Positions 35,523-42,786 of a DNA stretch of 64,000 nt are shown here, piece by piece (position 1 is the stretch's first letter; every line of letters starts with the position of its first letter). Source of the stretch: Marininema mesophilum (lineage in GTDB: Bacteria; Bacillota; Bacilli; Thermoactinomycetales; DSM-45169); the NCBI RefSeq assembly GCF_900106775.1, contig NZ_FNNQ01000015.1, positions 1 through 64,000 on the forward strand, written 5' to 3'. The position numbers were made by a program, and so were the translations under genes. The notes beneath the pieces are model-generated. The model was not told where the DNA came from. It saw only the letters and a list, made by a program, of their open reading frames with translations, and made no database searches.

Positions 35523-36761
35523 TCCCACCTCTCCTTTCCTTGAAAAGGGCTCATCCGTTTTTCCTATTCGTTTATGCAACATCGTTCGTAACGTGATCAG
35601 AGAGAAAAACAAAACAAAGATCCCTGATGTTAAGAAGACCACCCCTACACTCACGTACTCAGCAGTCACTCCTGCAATCATTCCACTAAAGGGTACCGCT
35701 AAAAAGGACACCATCCGAGTGGAGCTTATTACACGACCGAGTAATTCTTTAGGGACGACCTCTTGTCGCAAGGTAAACCAATTAATCGCAAGTAGTGTAG
35801 TAGAACCGAGGATCACCATTCTGCAAAGCACGAGACCAATCACAAAGGACTGCGAAACTACCAACATCACTTGCCCAACCCCGATGGCGAATCCTGCATA
35901 GATCATCAAATTACCACGTGGGATGTGTTTCATCCGATTCGCTAGATAGATGGCAAGGAATGAGCCCGCCATCTGACACGAAAATATGATCCCGATCTCA
36001 GGAGCTGGTAACTTTAGATGCCCTTTTAAATAAAACATAAACAGTGCTTCCACCGCTCCATAACCCACATTAATCAGAAAGATAAAGAGGGTGCCTAGCC
36101 AGATGATCTTCGTTCGAAATACATAGCGAAGACCTTCCTTGATCGGTTGAACAATCGCGGGCATTCCCGATTTTTTCTCCACCTTATGTAAAGTGACCAT
36201 AGACACAAACATCGCCGATAACACAAAGGATAAACTATCTACATACAACACATTCGCCGTACCCAACAAAGCGACCATCACCCCCGCAATCGAGGGTCCG
36301 GTAAATGTGGTAATCGTCTCAACAAATTTAAACAGTGAATTTCCCTGAACCAGGTTGTCGTTCTGTAGCACTTCAGGTACAACCGATTCAAAGCACGGGT
36401 GGTAAAAAGCACTCACGCTGGCTATACAAAAAATCACCACATAAACCATCCACACTTCAAGCACACCAAAGCTGTAGGCCAGAGGTACAGTAACGATCAA
36501 TAAAGAAGAGGTGATATCTCCGATCACCATAATCTTTTTCTTGCTCATTTGATCAGCTAAGGCGCCACCAAAAAGGCTGAATAAGACCATTGGCAAAATC
36601 TCTAACACGTAACCGAAGGCCATTAAACTAGGGGATTTTGTTAATTCATACACGAGAAGGGGAAGTGCGATCAAAAAAAAGGAATCTCCCAATTTACTGA
36701 TGGACATCCCAGCCAATAGCTTCACATAATTCTTATTTTTCAGTACCACAGGAATCTTCAT
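35514..36761 (-). CDS. MFS exporter, probably paired with the MccB-like enzyme
   Basis: About 415-residue major facilitator transporter with 12 hydrophobic segments and the LADQMSKKK loop between helices 2 and 3, resembling the MFS_3/macrolide-efflux group of drug and peptide exporters. The ATG at 36761 has AAAGGAG 8 nt before it, whereas the upstream in-frame ATG at 36767 would have only 2 nt spacing, so the shorter start is preferred. It lies 180 bp downstream of the E1-like gene on the same strand. In microcin C operons mccC, an MFS exporter giving producer self-protection, follows mccB in just this way. Export of the peptide product is inferred. Confidence 0.88.
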   Translation of the reverse strand: MKIPVVLKNKNYVKLLAGMSISKLGDSFFLIALPLLVYELTKSPSLMAFGYVLEILPMVLFSLFGGALADQMSKKKIMVIGDITSSLLIVTVPLAYSFGVLEVWMVYVVIFCIASVSAFYHPCFESVVPEVLQNDNLVQGNSLFKFVETITTFTGPSIAGVMVALLGTANVLYVDSLSFVLSAMFVSMVTLHKVEKKSGMPAIVQPIKEGLRYVFRTKIIWLGTLFIFLINVGYGAVEALFMFYLKGHLKLPAPEIGIIFSCQMAGSFLAIYLANRMKHIPRGNLMIYAGFAIGVGQVMLVVSQSFVIGLVLCRMVILGSTTLLAINWFTLRQEVVPKELLGRVISSTRMVSFLAVPFSGMIAGVTAEYVSVGVVFLTSGIFVLFFSLITLRTMLHKRIGKTDEPFSRKGEVGSL

Positions 36762-36911
36762 CCACATAGCTCCTTTACAAGGAATAAGAAAGTGGGTCAG
36801 AGATAATCAACACTCCTGTCCTTAGACTAGGAATGCTCTAACCCACTCAACTTACCTATATCACCATGCTTAGATAGAGCCTACCCCTCAATTTACTTAC
36901 TGACCTCAAGG

Positions 36912-36931
36912 GTGTTCTCCCCAGAGAACAC
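36912..36931. promoter_or_regulatory. Inverted repeat between the E1-like gene and the MFS gene
   Basis: Perfect 8-bp arms (GTGTTCTC and GAGAACAC) around a 4-nt CCCA spacer, 15 bp past the stop codon of the E1-like gene. The minus-strand side lacks a T-run, so it could be a weak attenuator, an mRNA-stability stem or a regulator site. Nothing else is recognised in the 185-bp gap. Confidence 0.45.
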
Positions 36932-36946
36932 TTTCGTTTCTATACC

Positions 36947-38092
36947 TTATGATAGAGAAGAAGCTTCTAAGGATACTTTATCACGAAAACTGCGAGCAGA
37001 GTGACAAACCGGGCAGGTTGAGTTTTTCTCCCAGCTAGAGATTTCCTTCGTTTGAAGGGTAAAGAAATTAACCTCCATGATTTTCCCTAACGCTATCGGC
37101 GCAGGAAACCCTGTAACAATCTTCAATAACTCATTCACCATCGCACCCGCTAAGATGGCAACATTGGGACTAATCGCCGCATTGTTGCGCTGGAAGTCCA
37201 TTCCCTCCATAAACTTCAACTGCCGCTCAAACTGATCATCCGCTACTTTTTTAGAGTCAACATGACATTGTACACAGCCTGTTTCACCCGGAATCATGCT
37301 GTAAAATCGCCCACGGGTATTCAAGACGCCACCAGATACCATCGGTAGCCCCGCTTTAACAATCGCTTCATTTACCCAGTTTTGGATATATAGTGTCGGT
37401 TTATCCGCTACACATACGACATACTCTGTCTCTTTGATATGATCATATACCTCTTCGGGCTTCCCAATCTTACAATTGGTAATCGAAAGGTTCACATTGG
37501 GATTAAACTGATTGATTCTCTTGAGCGCCATTTCCGTTTTTAATTGACCCACATCTGCTTCCGAGTAAAGCAATTGGCGATTAAAGTTACTCAGTTCGAG
37601 ACGATCAAAATCAAGGGCACGGATATTGTGGAAGCCTAGCGCTGCCAGATGATAGAGGATCTGACTTCCCAACCCTCCAACACCGAGTAAGGAGATTTTA
37701 CAGTTATTAATCTTCTCTTGTATTTCATACTTACTTTCTTCCAGAGAAGTAAACAACGAGAAGAAATTGATATTTGCTTTGTATCTTTCGAGATCATATT
37801 CCTTCAGACTAGTAGGCTCAATCGATGCATCTTCAATGTATCCTTCGTTATCCAAAGCTTGAATCGAGGTAAAAATATCTTCTCGTGGAATCTCAGGAAA
37901 GTCCTTCTGGACAATCTGAACCAGTTCATCCACCGTGTTCTTCCCATTCATTGATTGTACCAAGAGCGTGATGCTCCCACTTGGGTCAGGAATGATCCCA
38001 GCTAATCCATCCTCTTCACCAATCTGTATCTCATTCCCCCAACAAAACACAGGGATTGTCTCTTTAAACTTAGGTTTCATAGTAGGCTTCAT
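36947..38092 (-). CDS. MccB-like RRE/E1 (ThiF-type) peptide adenylyltransferase
   Basis: 381 residues. Residues about 1-90 look like a PqqD/RRE winged-helix peptide clamp (DELVQIV...LDNEGYIED). The E1 fold follows: nucleotide loop GVGGLGS near 138, SNFNRQ arginine near 165, and DVGQLK. Two zinc knuckles, CVQC near 274 and CPVC near 363, frame a segment (IQNWVNEA, IPGETGC) that tracks MccB of microcin C (LINWVNKY, VPGKTGC). MccB adenylates the C-terminus of a short ribosomal peptide, and related proteins act in pantocin and azoline pathways. A GGAGG site lies 6 nt before the ATG. An MFS exporter follows on the same strand, and upstream, beyond a tnpB element, lies a 20-residue peptide gene. 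Function on that peptide is inferred. Confidence 0.85.
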   Translation of the reverse strand: MKPTMKPKFKETIPVFCWGNEIQIGEEDGLAGIIPDPSGSITLLVQSMNGKNTVDELVQIVQKDFPEIPREDIFTSIQALDNEGYIEDASIEPTSLKEYDLERYKANINFFSLFTSLEESKYEIQEKINNCKISLLGVGGLGSQILYHLAALGFHNIRALDFDRLELSNFNRQLLYSEADVGQLKTEMALKRINQFNPNVNLSITNCKIGKPEEVYDHIKETEYVVCVADKPTLYIQNWVNEAIVKAGLPMVSGGVLNTRGRFYSMIPGETGCVQCHVDSKKVADDQFERQLKFMEGMDFQRNNAAISPNVAILAGAMVNELLKIVTGFPAPIALGKIMEVNFFTLQTKEISSWEKNSTCPVCHSARSFRDKVSLEASSLS

Positions 38093-38157
38093 GGTTTTCC
38101 TCCAGTTATATGGATTGCCCCTTATGTAATAACAAGGACATCAGAATCATCTAAGCC

Positions 38158-38330
38158 TTGACACTCACACAGCTAAAGCAGTGGGATTCTTGGGAGCTCC
38201 CATCTACTGACGGGATCCTATCCAAGCTTAGACGGTCTGCCCGACCGCAAATACGCGAAGTCCTTCTTGCAAGATGTTTTTGGATGCATTGATATCTCGG
38301 TCATGATGGGAACCACACCTGGGACATGTC
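38158..38330 (-). ncRNA. Putative omega RNA (reRNA) of the tnpB element
   Basis: In IS200/IS605 elements the guide RNA for TnpB comes from the 3' end of tnpB and the right end, with the guide beyond the terminus. Here the minus strand past the tnpB stop carries a GGGAGCTCCC self-complementary stem and a CCCACTGC...GTGTGAG stem-like end running to TCAA. The guide would then be the first about 16-20 nt beyond 38158, in the leader of the MccB-like gene. The 5' boundary is a guess. Confidence 0.45.
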
Positions 38331-39358
38331 CAAGCCCGAAGGTTGAGGTTTTTTACATCCTTGTTGCGATAGCCACAGGAGGAGCATAGCTGACTGGAAG
38401 GAAACTGTTTCCCGATTTTCACCACGTTTCTTCCATGCCAGGTTGCCTTATAGCTCAGCATGGCGACAAACTCCGACCAGGAGGCATCGGTGATGGATTT
38501 GGCTAGCTTATGATTCTTCACCATGTTTTTTACACAGAGGTCTTCGATGCAGATCGTTTGGTTTTCACGAATCAGCTTGGAAGACAGCTTATGTAGGAAG
38601 TCATGGCGAGCGTTTACAATCTTCTCATGGATACAAGCAACCTTCATCCGGGCTTTGTGCCAATTGGAACCGCCTTTCGTTCGTCGGCTCATGATCCTCT
38701 GCGCTTTCGCTACCTTCTTTTCATATTGCCGGAAGTACCGGGATGGTTTGATCTTCGTTCCATCGGTCAGAATCGCAAAGTCCTTTAACCCGAGATCGAC
38801 ACCGATGGCCTTTTCTTTGCTTACGGGCACATAGGGACATTGATGGATCTCGGACAAGACCGATACAAAGTACTTGCCCACGGGATTGCGCCTGACAGTT
38901 GCGGATAGAATCCGCCCTTCTACTTCACGAGATTTTGCAACCTTCACCCATCCGAGTTTCGGAAGTTTGATCCGATTGGCTACTACCTCGATTGTGGGTT
39001 TCCCCTTTTTCGGATGGTTGCACTGACTCGTGTAGGATTGGACACGGTTTCGCTTACTTTTGAATCGAGGACGGTCATTCTGCTTTTTGAAGAAGCGCGA
39101 GAAAGAATCCGCTAGGTGTTTCAAGGTGTTCTGAAGCGAAGTAGAATCGATTTCCCGCAACCAATCGACCTCTTTTTTCAAGGAAGTCAATTGGGCGGAA
39201 CACCTTTCATAGGTAAGACCTTTGCCTGTCTGGTCGTAGCTTTCATTCCACTTCGCTAAGAATTGGTTAAATACAAACCGGCTACATCCAATGGATTTGT
39301 TAATGAGAATCGCTTGTTCCTTCGTTGGATACAAACGAAATTTAAACGCTTTATGCAT
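38228..39358 (-). CDS. tnpB: TnpB, RNA-guided endonuclease of an IS200/IS605-type element
   Basis: 376 residues, normal for TnpB. The split RuvC site appears intact: Asp in GVDLGLKDF near 188, Glu in CIEDL near 271 and Asp in [10 protein letters not shown] near 356. The zinc ribbon CSSC...CPRC is near 320-345. The N-terminus carries the helix-turn-helix region ([22 protein letters not shown]). In its element TnpB, guided by omega RNA, cuts donor sites left after excision and so favours retention. No tnpA is adjacent. A related copy begins at the left window edge, in the same orientation, about 39 kb away. Confidence 0.95.
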   Translation of the reverse strand: MHKAFKFRLYPTKEQAILINKSIGCSRFVFNQFLAKWNESYDQTGKGLTYERCSAQLTSLKKEVDWLREIDSTSLQNTLKHLADSFSRFFKKQNDRPRFKSKRNRVQSYTSQCNHPKKGKPTIEVVANRIKLPKLGWVKVAKSREVEGRILSATVRRNPVGKYFVSVLSEIHQCPYVPVSKEKAIGVDLGLKDFAILTDGTKIKPSRYFRQYEKKVAKAQRIMSRRTKGGSNWHKARMKVACIHEKIVNARHDFLHKLSSKLIRENQTICIEDLCVKNMVKNHKLAKSITDASWSEFVAMLSYKATWHGRNVVKIGKQFPSSQLCSSCGYRNKDVKNLNLRAWTCPRCGSHHDRDINASKNILQEGLRVFAVGQTV

Positions 39359-39518
39359 AAGTTCACCTCCCCTATATCCAATTATATAGGGGGATGGTTG
39401 AACTTGCGAGAGGGGAGGGGGCCCTCTCTCGTTTAACGCTCACTTTCATCCCAACCCTGAAGGGCTGGGTTTTCTAGTTCGCAATCTATAAGGTTCTGTA
39501 TCTCTTTATTAATACGTG

Positions 39519-39555
39519 CCGCAAATCTCCGTGGCAATAGCCAGGAGATTTGCGG
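39519..39555 (-). terminator. Hairpin just after the 20-residue peptide gene (attenuator or terminator)
   Basis: Perfect 12-bp arms (39519-39530 CCGCAAATCTCC, 39544-39555 GGAGATTTGCGG), extended inward by TGGC/GCCA pairing across one bulged base. It begins 31 nt past the peptide stop codon. There is no long U-tract on the minus strand, so partial read-through into downstream genes is plausible. Microcin C operons also have a hairpin between mccA and mccB that keeps mccA transcript in excess. Confidence 0.75.
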
Positions 39556-39586
39556 TGTGTTTTCATGTATTAACTCATATTGCTTA

Positions 39587-39649
39587 TTAGCCTGGAAGAG
39601 CAACCACTACGCCAGCCAAGCTTGCGCCTTTTTCTACTTTGATCATCAT
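39587..39649 (-). CDS. 20-residue peptide gene, candidate precursor for the MccB-like enzyme
   Basis: Minus-strand ORF MMIKVEKGASLAGVVVALPG, then TAA. Three signals argue that it is real: an AAGGAGGTGA ribosome-binding site with GGAGG 10 nt before the first ATG, a near-consensus promoter at 39681-39709, and a hairpin 31 nt after the stop. It is basic at the start and hydrophobic and small-residue-rich at the end, closing in Leu-Pro-Gly. No Cys, Ser/Thr cluster or double-Gly cleavage site is present. Known MccA peptides are 7-20-odd residues and end in Asn; a C-terminal Gly would be new for that family but is the residue adenylated by ThiF/MoeB-type E1 enzymes. A regulatory leader or signalling peptide is the main alternative. 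Confidence 0.7.
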   Translation of the reverse strand: MMIKVEKGASLAGVVVALPG

Positions 39650-39680
39650 GAGCGAATCACCTCCTTACTAGGATATGAGA

Positions 39681-39709
39681 ATTATATGAATTAAATAAAA
39701 ATTGGTCAA
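39681..39709 (-). promoter_or_regulatory. Near-consensus sigma-A promoter for the 20-residue peptide gene
   Basis: On the minus strand, TTGACC (39704-39709), a 17-bp spacer and a perfect TATAAT (39681-39686). Transcription would start near 39673, giving a leader of about 24 nt that carries the ribosome-binding site. It is the best promoter match noticed in the window. Confidence 0.8.
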
Positions 39710-39976
39710 ATTCGAAATAAGCTATTTGGCAAAATAAATTTCCCATTATCTCGCCCAATCGATCTTAATGGATGTTTTTCCATAATATATGAGTGTTTAC
39801 AAATCATGCAGCTACCTATTTTTCATCTAGTGTAACGGTAAACCCATTGAGTACTACCGCCGCTCTCCTTTAACAATCATCAAAAAACACCATTTACCCG
39901 ACTTATTTGAATTCTCCATTGTCGGGTCGAACGATTTTATCCATGTTAATTTTATATCAGACGGGAGGTCATACCC

Positions 39977-40867
39977 TTGGATTTACTGCAAAGTATGAAT
40001 GGAGCATTAACCTATATTGAAGATCATCTAACCGATGAAATCGACTATCAAAAAATAGCTAGGCTTTCTTGTTGCTCGGAGTATCATTTTAAACGTATGT
40101 TTTCCTTCCTCTCAGGAATCACATTGTCCGAGTACATTCGTCGCAGACGCCTTACATTGGCCGCATCCGAATTAAACCAAAGCAAAGTACGAGTGATCGA
40201 TGTTGCATTGAAGTATGGTTACAGTTCACCTGATTCCTTTGCTAGAGCCTTTCAAAGCTTACATGGGATTACACCATCAGAAGCGAGAACAACTAGCCAA
40301 ACATTGAAAGCCTATCCGCGTATGACCTTTCAGTTGACAATACAAGGAGGAGAAGAAATGAACTATCGTTTGGAAGAGAAAGGCGCCTTTCATATAATCG
40401 GTATCAAGAAAAGAGTACCCATCGTATTTAAAGGGGTGAACCCAGAGATCGCTGGGATGTGGAAAAGACTCAATAAAGAGATGATCCATCAACTAAAAAA
40501 GCTTTCAAATGGTTCACCACCTGGACTCCTTAATGTATCTACCAATTTTTCTGAAGGTCGCATGGAGGAAAAAGGGGAGCTGGATCACTATATCGGTGTT
40601 GCTACAACGAAGGAATGCCCCCCAACCTTCGTAGAACTTGAGGTCCCTGACTCTACTTGGGCTGTATTTGAAGCTGTTGGGCCTTTTCCAGATACCTTGC
40701 AAAATGTTTGGGGTCGCATATACTCCGAATGGTTCCCCTCCTCTACCTATGAACAAACCGAAGGTCCTGAAATCTTGTGGAATGAGAATAAAGATACCAC
40801 CTCTTCTTCCTTTAAGAGTGAGATATGGATTCCTGTTTCGAAAAGAACTGACATCGAAAAATCGTAA
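39977..40867 (+). CDS. AraC-family regulator with GyrI-like ligand-binding domain
   Basis: 296 residues. Residues 8-105 form the AraC-type double helix-turn-helix ([16 protein letters not shown], then [18 protein letters not shown] with the family GITPSEAR end). Residues about 115-290 look like a GyrI/SOUL-type effector domain ([19 protein letters not shown]...), as in Rob/BmrR-like multidrug sensors. The start is TTG at 39977, supported by GGGAGG 8 nt upstream. It is divergent from the 20-residue peptide gene with 327 bp between, so it may control that promoter in response to a small molecule, though this is inferred from position only. Confidence 0.9.
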   Translation: MDLLQSMNGALTYIEDHLTDEIDYQKIARLSCCSEYHFKRMFSFLSGITLSEYIRRRRLTLAASELNQSKVRVIDVALKYGYSSPDSFARAFQSLHGITPSEARTTSQTLKAYPRMTFQLTIQGGEEMNYRLEEKGAFHIIGIKKRVPIVFKGVNPEIAGMWKRLNKEMIHQLKKLSNGSPPGLLNVSTNFSEGRMEEKGELDHYIGVATTKECPPTFVELEVPDSTWAVFEAVGPFPDTLQNVWGRIYSEWFPSSTYEQTEGPEILWNENKDTTSSSFKSEIWIPVSKRTDIEKS

Positions 40868-40960
40868 TTTGAGGTACGCGCTTGAGCACTCTAATTACTA
40901 ACATGTATCGTTTCTCAACATATACTTCAGATGATTTAGGAGATGTTAAATGAACCCTTT

Positions 40961-41005
40961 ATCATTTAGAAAGGACGGACAAATTGTCCGTCCTTTCTAA
41001 ATGAT
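40961..41005. terminator. Bidirectional hairpin terminator
   Basis: A perfect 20-bp inverted repeat (arms 40961-40980 and 40986-41005, core AGAAAGGACGGAC) around a 5-nt AAATT loop. It separates the convergent araC-type gene and histidine phosphatase gene. Confidence 0.85.
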
Positions 41006-41043
41006 AGATCATATATTCAAATGTTTACTTTTACCCTCTTACT

Positions 41044-41649
41044 TCATTCATTTACATGGGATGTCTGCAAAAGTTCCACTCTATCTTTCTCTAGATCGAC
41101 CTTCAAAAGAGAGGTGGGATGTAAATAAGGAGGGTTCCATAATTGGGAAGGTGTTCGTTTTTCCACACAGGCAATAATTGATTTGATGGTCACCGTATGG
41201 CTCACTAGCAAGATACACTGATTTGAGCACTCTACCAACAAACGTTGTATTCCCTTTGCAGCGCGGAGCCTTACCTCAGAGAAACTCTCCCCATTCCCTT
41301 GGGGCTGATAGGAGATGGGATCATTCCAGAATGAATCCCATTGGTTCGGCCATTTTTCTTTTATACGATCATGTTTCATCCCTTCCCACTCTTCAAAGGA
41401 CATCTTCAACCATATGGGATCGTTATCAATCGGGATGGAACGATTTCCTCGAACTATCTGGGCAGTAGTAAATGTTCGTTCACTCGTACTTGTGATTATA
41501 CGATCAAAGGAAGTAGTAGATAAATAGTTGCCTATCGCTTCAGCCTGCCGAATCCCTCTGTCGGTGAGAGGTGAATCAAGCCTCCCCTGAAATCGCTGTT
41601 CTTTATTCCACTCGGTCTCTCCATGACGTAAAAGATAGAGTTCTGTCAA
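41044..41649 (-). CDS. Histidine phosphatase family protein (phosphoglycerate mutase-like)
   Basis: 201 residues with the RHGETEWN phosphohistidine motif at residues 8-15, the downstream Arg in DRIITSTSERTFTTA, the acid Glu near 82 and the second His in LLVSHTVTIK near 150. This is the short, cofactor-independent-of-bisphosphoglycerate phosphatase type (CobC/GpmB/PhoE-like), acting on a small phosphorylated metabolite that cannot be specified. Its ATG overlaps the stop of the upstream alpha/beta hydrolase gene by 4 bp, so the two are translationally coupled. Confidence 0.9.
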   Translation of the reverse strand: MTELYLLRHGETEWNKEQRFQGRLDSPLTDRGIRQAEAIGNYLSTTSFDRIITSTSERTFTTAQIVRGNRSIPIDNDPIWLKMSFEEWEGMKHDRIKEKWPNQWDSFWNDPISYQPQGNGESFSEVRLRAAKGIQRLLVECSNQCILLVSHTVTIKSIIACVEKRTPSQLWNPPYLHPTSLLKVDLEKDRVELLQTSHVNE

Positions 41650-42527
41650 TTTTTCAACTCTCCTGATAAACTAGTCATTTCTTTATGAAATGACAGAATC
41701 GCATGGCTCATCTCTTCATAATGATCAAACATCATCGCATGGGTAGTGCCCGGGATTACTTCGGTTTTACTGATGGTGAGAATCGGTTCCAGCTTATCTT
41801 TGATAAAAGTAAGCTTCCCCTCAAGATCTCCTTCTACCTCTGCTGGAAGAAAGAGAACTGGACATTGAACATTGGTATACCAATCCTCTAACTGAACGTT
41901 AAATAAGTGTTCCAACAGTTGCATCGAAGAATTGTGTGATGGTTTCGTTGCGACTCTACCGTCTTCTCGTTGATCTACCTCAAGCCCCTCTAAAGTTCTC
42001 TCCTTCACCTCACTCCAGGGTAACCATACAGCTTTAAGATGCTGAATATAAGCTTCTTTGGAGGAGTATGTAGTCTCGCTTCTGCTTCCTAACTTGGCCA
42101 TTCGTTCTTCCTTTGACTCTGTAAACTTTCCACCTGGGCCCGTATCATTTTGCAAAGCTCCTTCAGAATTAACAAGGGAGAGGCAACGCTCAGGCCATCG
42201 GGCAGCAAAGGAAGTTGCTACGTAAGCGCCCAGGGAGCTCCCCACGAAATGAGCAGCGGTGATCCCTAGGTGATCTAATCCCAATGCTATATCCTCAGCT
42301 AATGTATCAAAGTCGTACCCTTTACCCCGATCCTCAGAATATCCGTGTCCACGCAAATTAATCGTAATCACACGATAATTCTCAATGAAAAAAGGGATCA
42401 CACCGTTCCAAATCGCTTCATTTCCTCCCATATAGTGAAGAAAAATCAGTGGTTCCCCTTCCTCACTATGAATCGTTCCATGGAGGATCGTATGGTCTGT
42501 GGTGCAATAATGAAATGGTTTCTTCAT
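41646..42527 (-). CDS. Alpha/beta hydrolase
   Basis: 293 residues of the alpha/beta hydrolase fold. The oxyanion region is IFLHYMGGNEAIW, the nucleophile elbow GSSLGAY (Ser near 97), and the catalytic His GTTHAMM near 263. The substrate is unknown; relatives include esterases, lactonases and C-C hydrolases. AAAGGAG precedes the ATG at 42527. It forms a two-gene unit with the histidine phosphatase. Confidence 0.88.
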   Translation of the reverse strand: MKKPFHYCTTDHTILHGTIHSEEGEPLIFLHYMGGNEAIWNGVIPFFIENYRVITINLRGHGYSEDRGKGYDFDTLAEDIALGLDHLGITAAHFVGSSLGAYVATSFAARWPERCLSLVNSEGALQNDTGPGGKFTESKEERMAKLGSRSETTYSSKEAYIQHLKAVWLPWSEVKERTLEGLEVDQREDGRVATKPSHNSSMQLLEHLFNVQLEDWYTNVQCPVLFLPAEVEGDLEGKLTFIKDKLEPILTISKTEVIPGTTHAMMFDHYEEMSHAILSFHKEMTSLSGELKN

Positions 42528-42696
42528 AAGTAAGCTCTCCTTTAGAGGATGTTATTTTTTTATAAATAATATTTATAAAGTTATCCAAGGACAGGTTACT
42601 ACATTTGGAAATTTTCTGCAATTATATTTTCTTTTGGACATCCTTGCAGAAAAGCGTCTCAAGATGGATGATCCAATATGGCAGTACTTAGTCTTC

Positions 42697-42742
42697 CTAC
42701 AAAAAAGGTTGGTGACTCCATTGCTGAGCCGCCAACCTTCTT
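42697..42742 (-). terminator. Rho-independent terminator of pepV
   Basis: On the minus strand AAGGTTGG pairs with CCAACCTT (arms 42732-42739 and 42705-42712), followed by a T-run (A-run on the plus strand at 42701-42706). It lies about 45 bp past the pepV stop codon. Confidence 0.8.
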
Positions 42743-42786
42743 TATAAGTTCATCTTATACGAATGGTTAAGAATCGTCGCCTACGA

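Larger units (their letters stand above)
38158..39475 (-). mobile_element. Solitary tnpB element of the IS200/IS605 type (no tnpA)
   Basis: The right end is proposed at 38158, where the minus strand reads GTGTGAGTGTCAA; a TCAA terminus is typical of IS608-like right ends. The left end lies near 39475, after an imperfect hairpin (39450-39469, CCCA.CCCT with AGGG.TGGG arms). Only tnpB is present, as in the IS1341 group, so movement would need TnpA supplied in trans. The element sits between the 20-residue peptide gene with its hairpin and the MccB-like gene. The left terminus is approximate. Confidence 0.7.

Noticed and set aside
36770..36935. Very short minus-strand frames between the E1-like and MFS genes (7-12 codons with TTG or GTG starts)
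   Set aside because: No ribosome-binding sites; likely chance in a short gap.
38106..38150. 14-codon frame (MILMSLLLHKGQSI) just before the MccB-like gene, as an MccA-like precursor
   Set aside because: It has only a weak ribosome-binding site, overlaps the end of the mobile element and does not end in Asn. The ORF at 39587-39649 has far better signals.
39359..39976. CRISPR array or IS605 tnpA around the tnpB element
   Set aside because: No spaced direct repeats and no Y1-transposase frame with HUH and Tyr motifs were seen.
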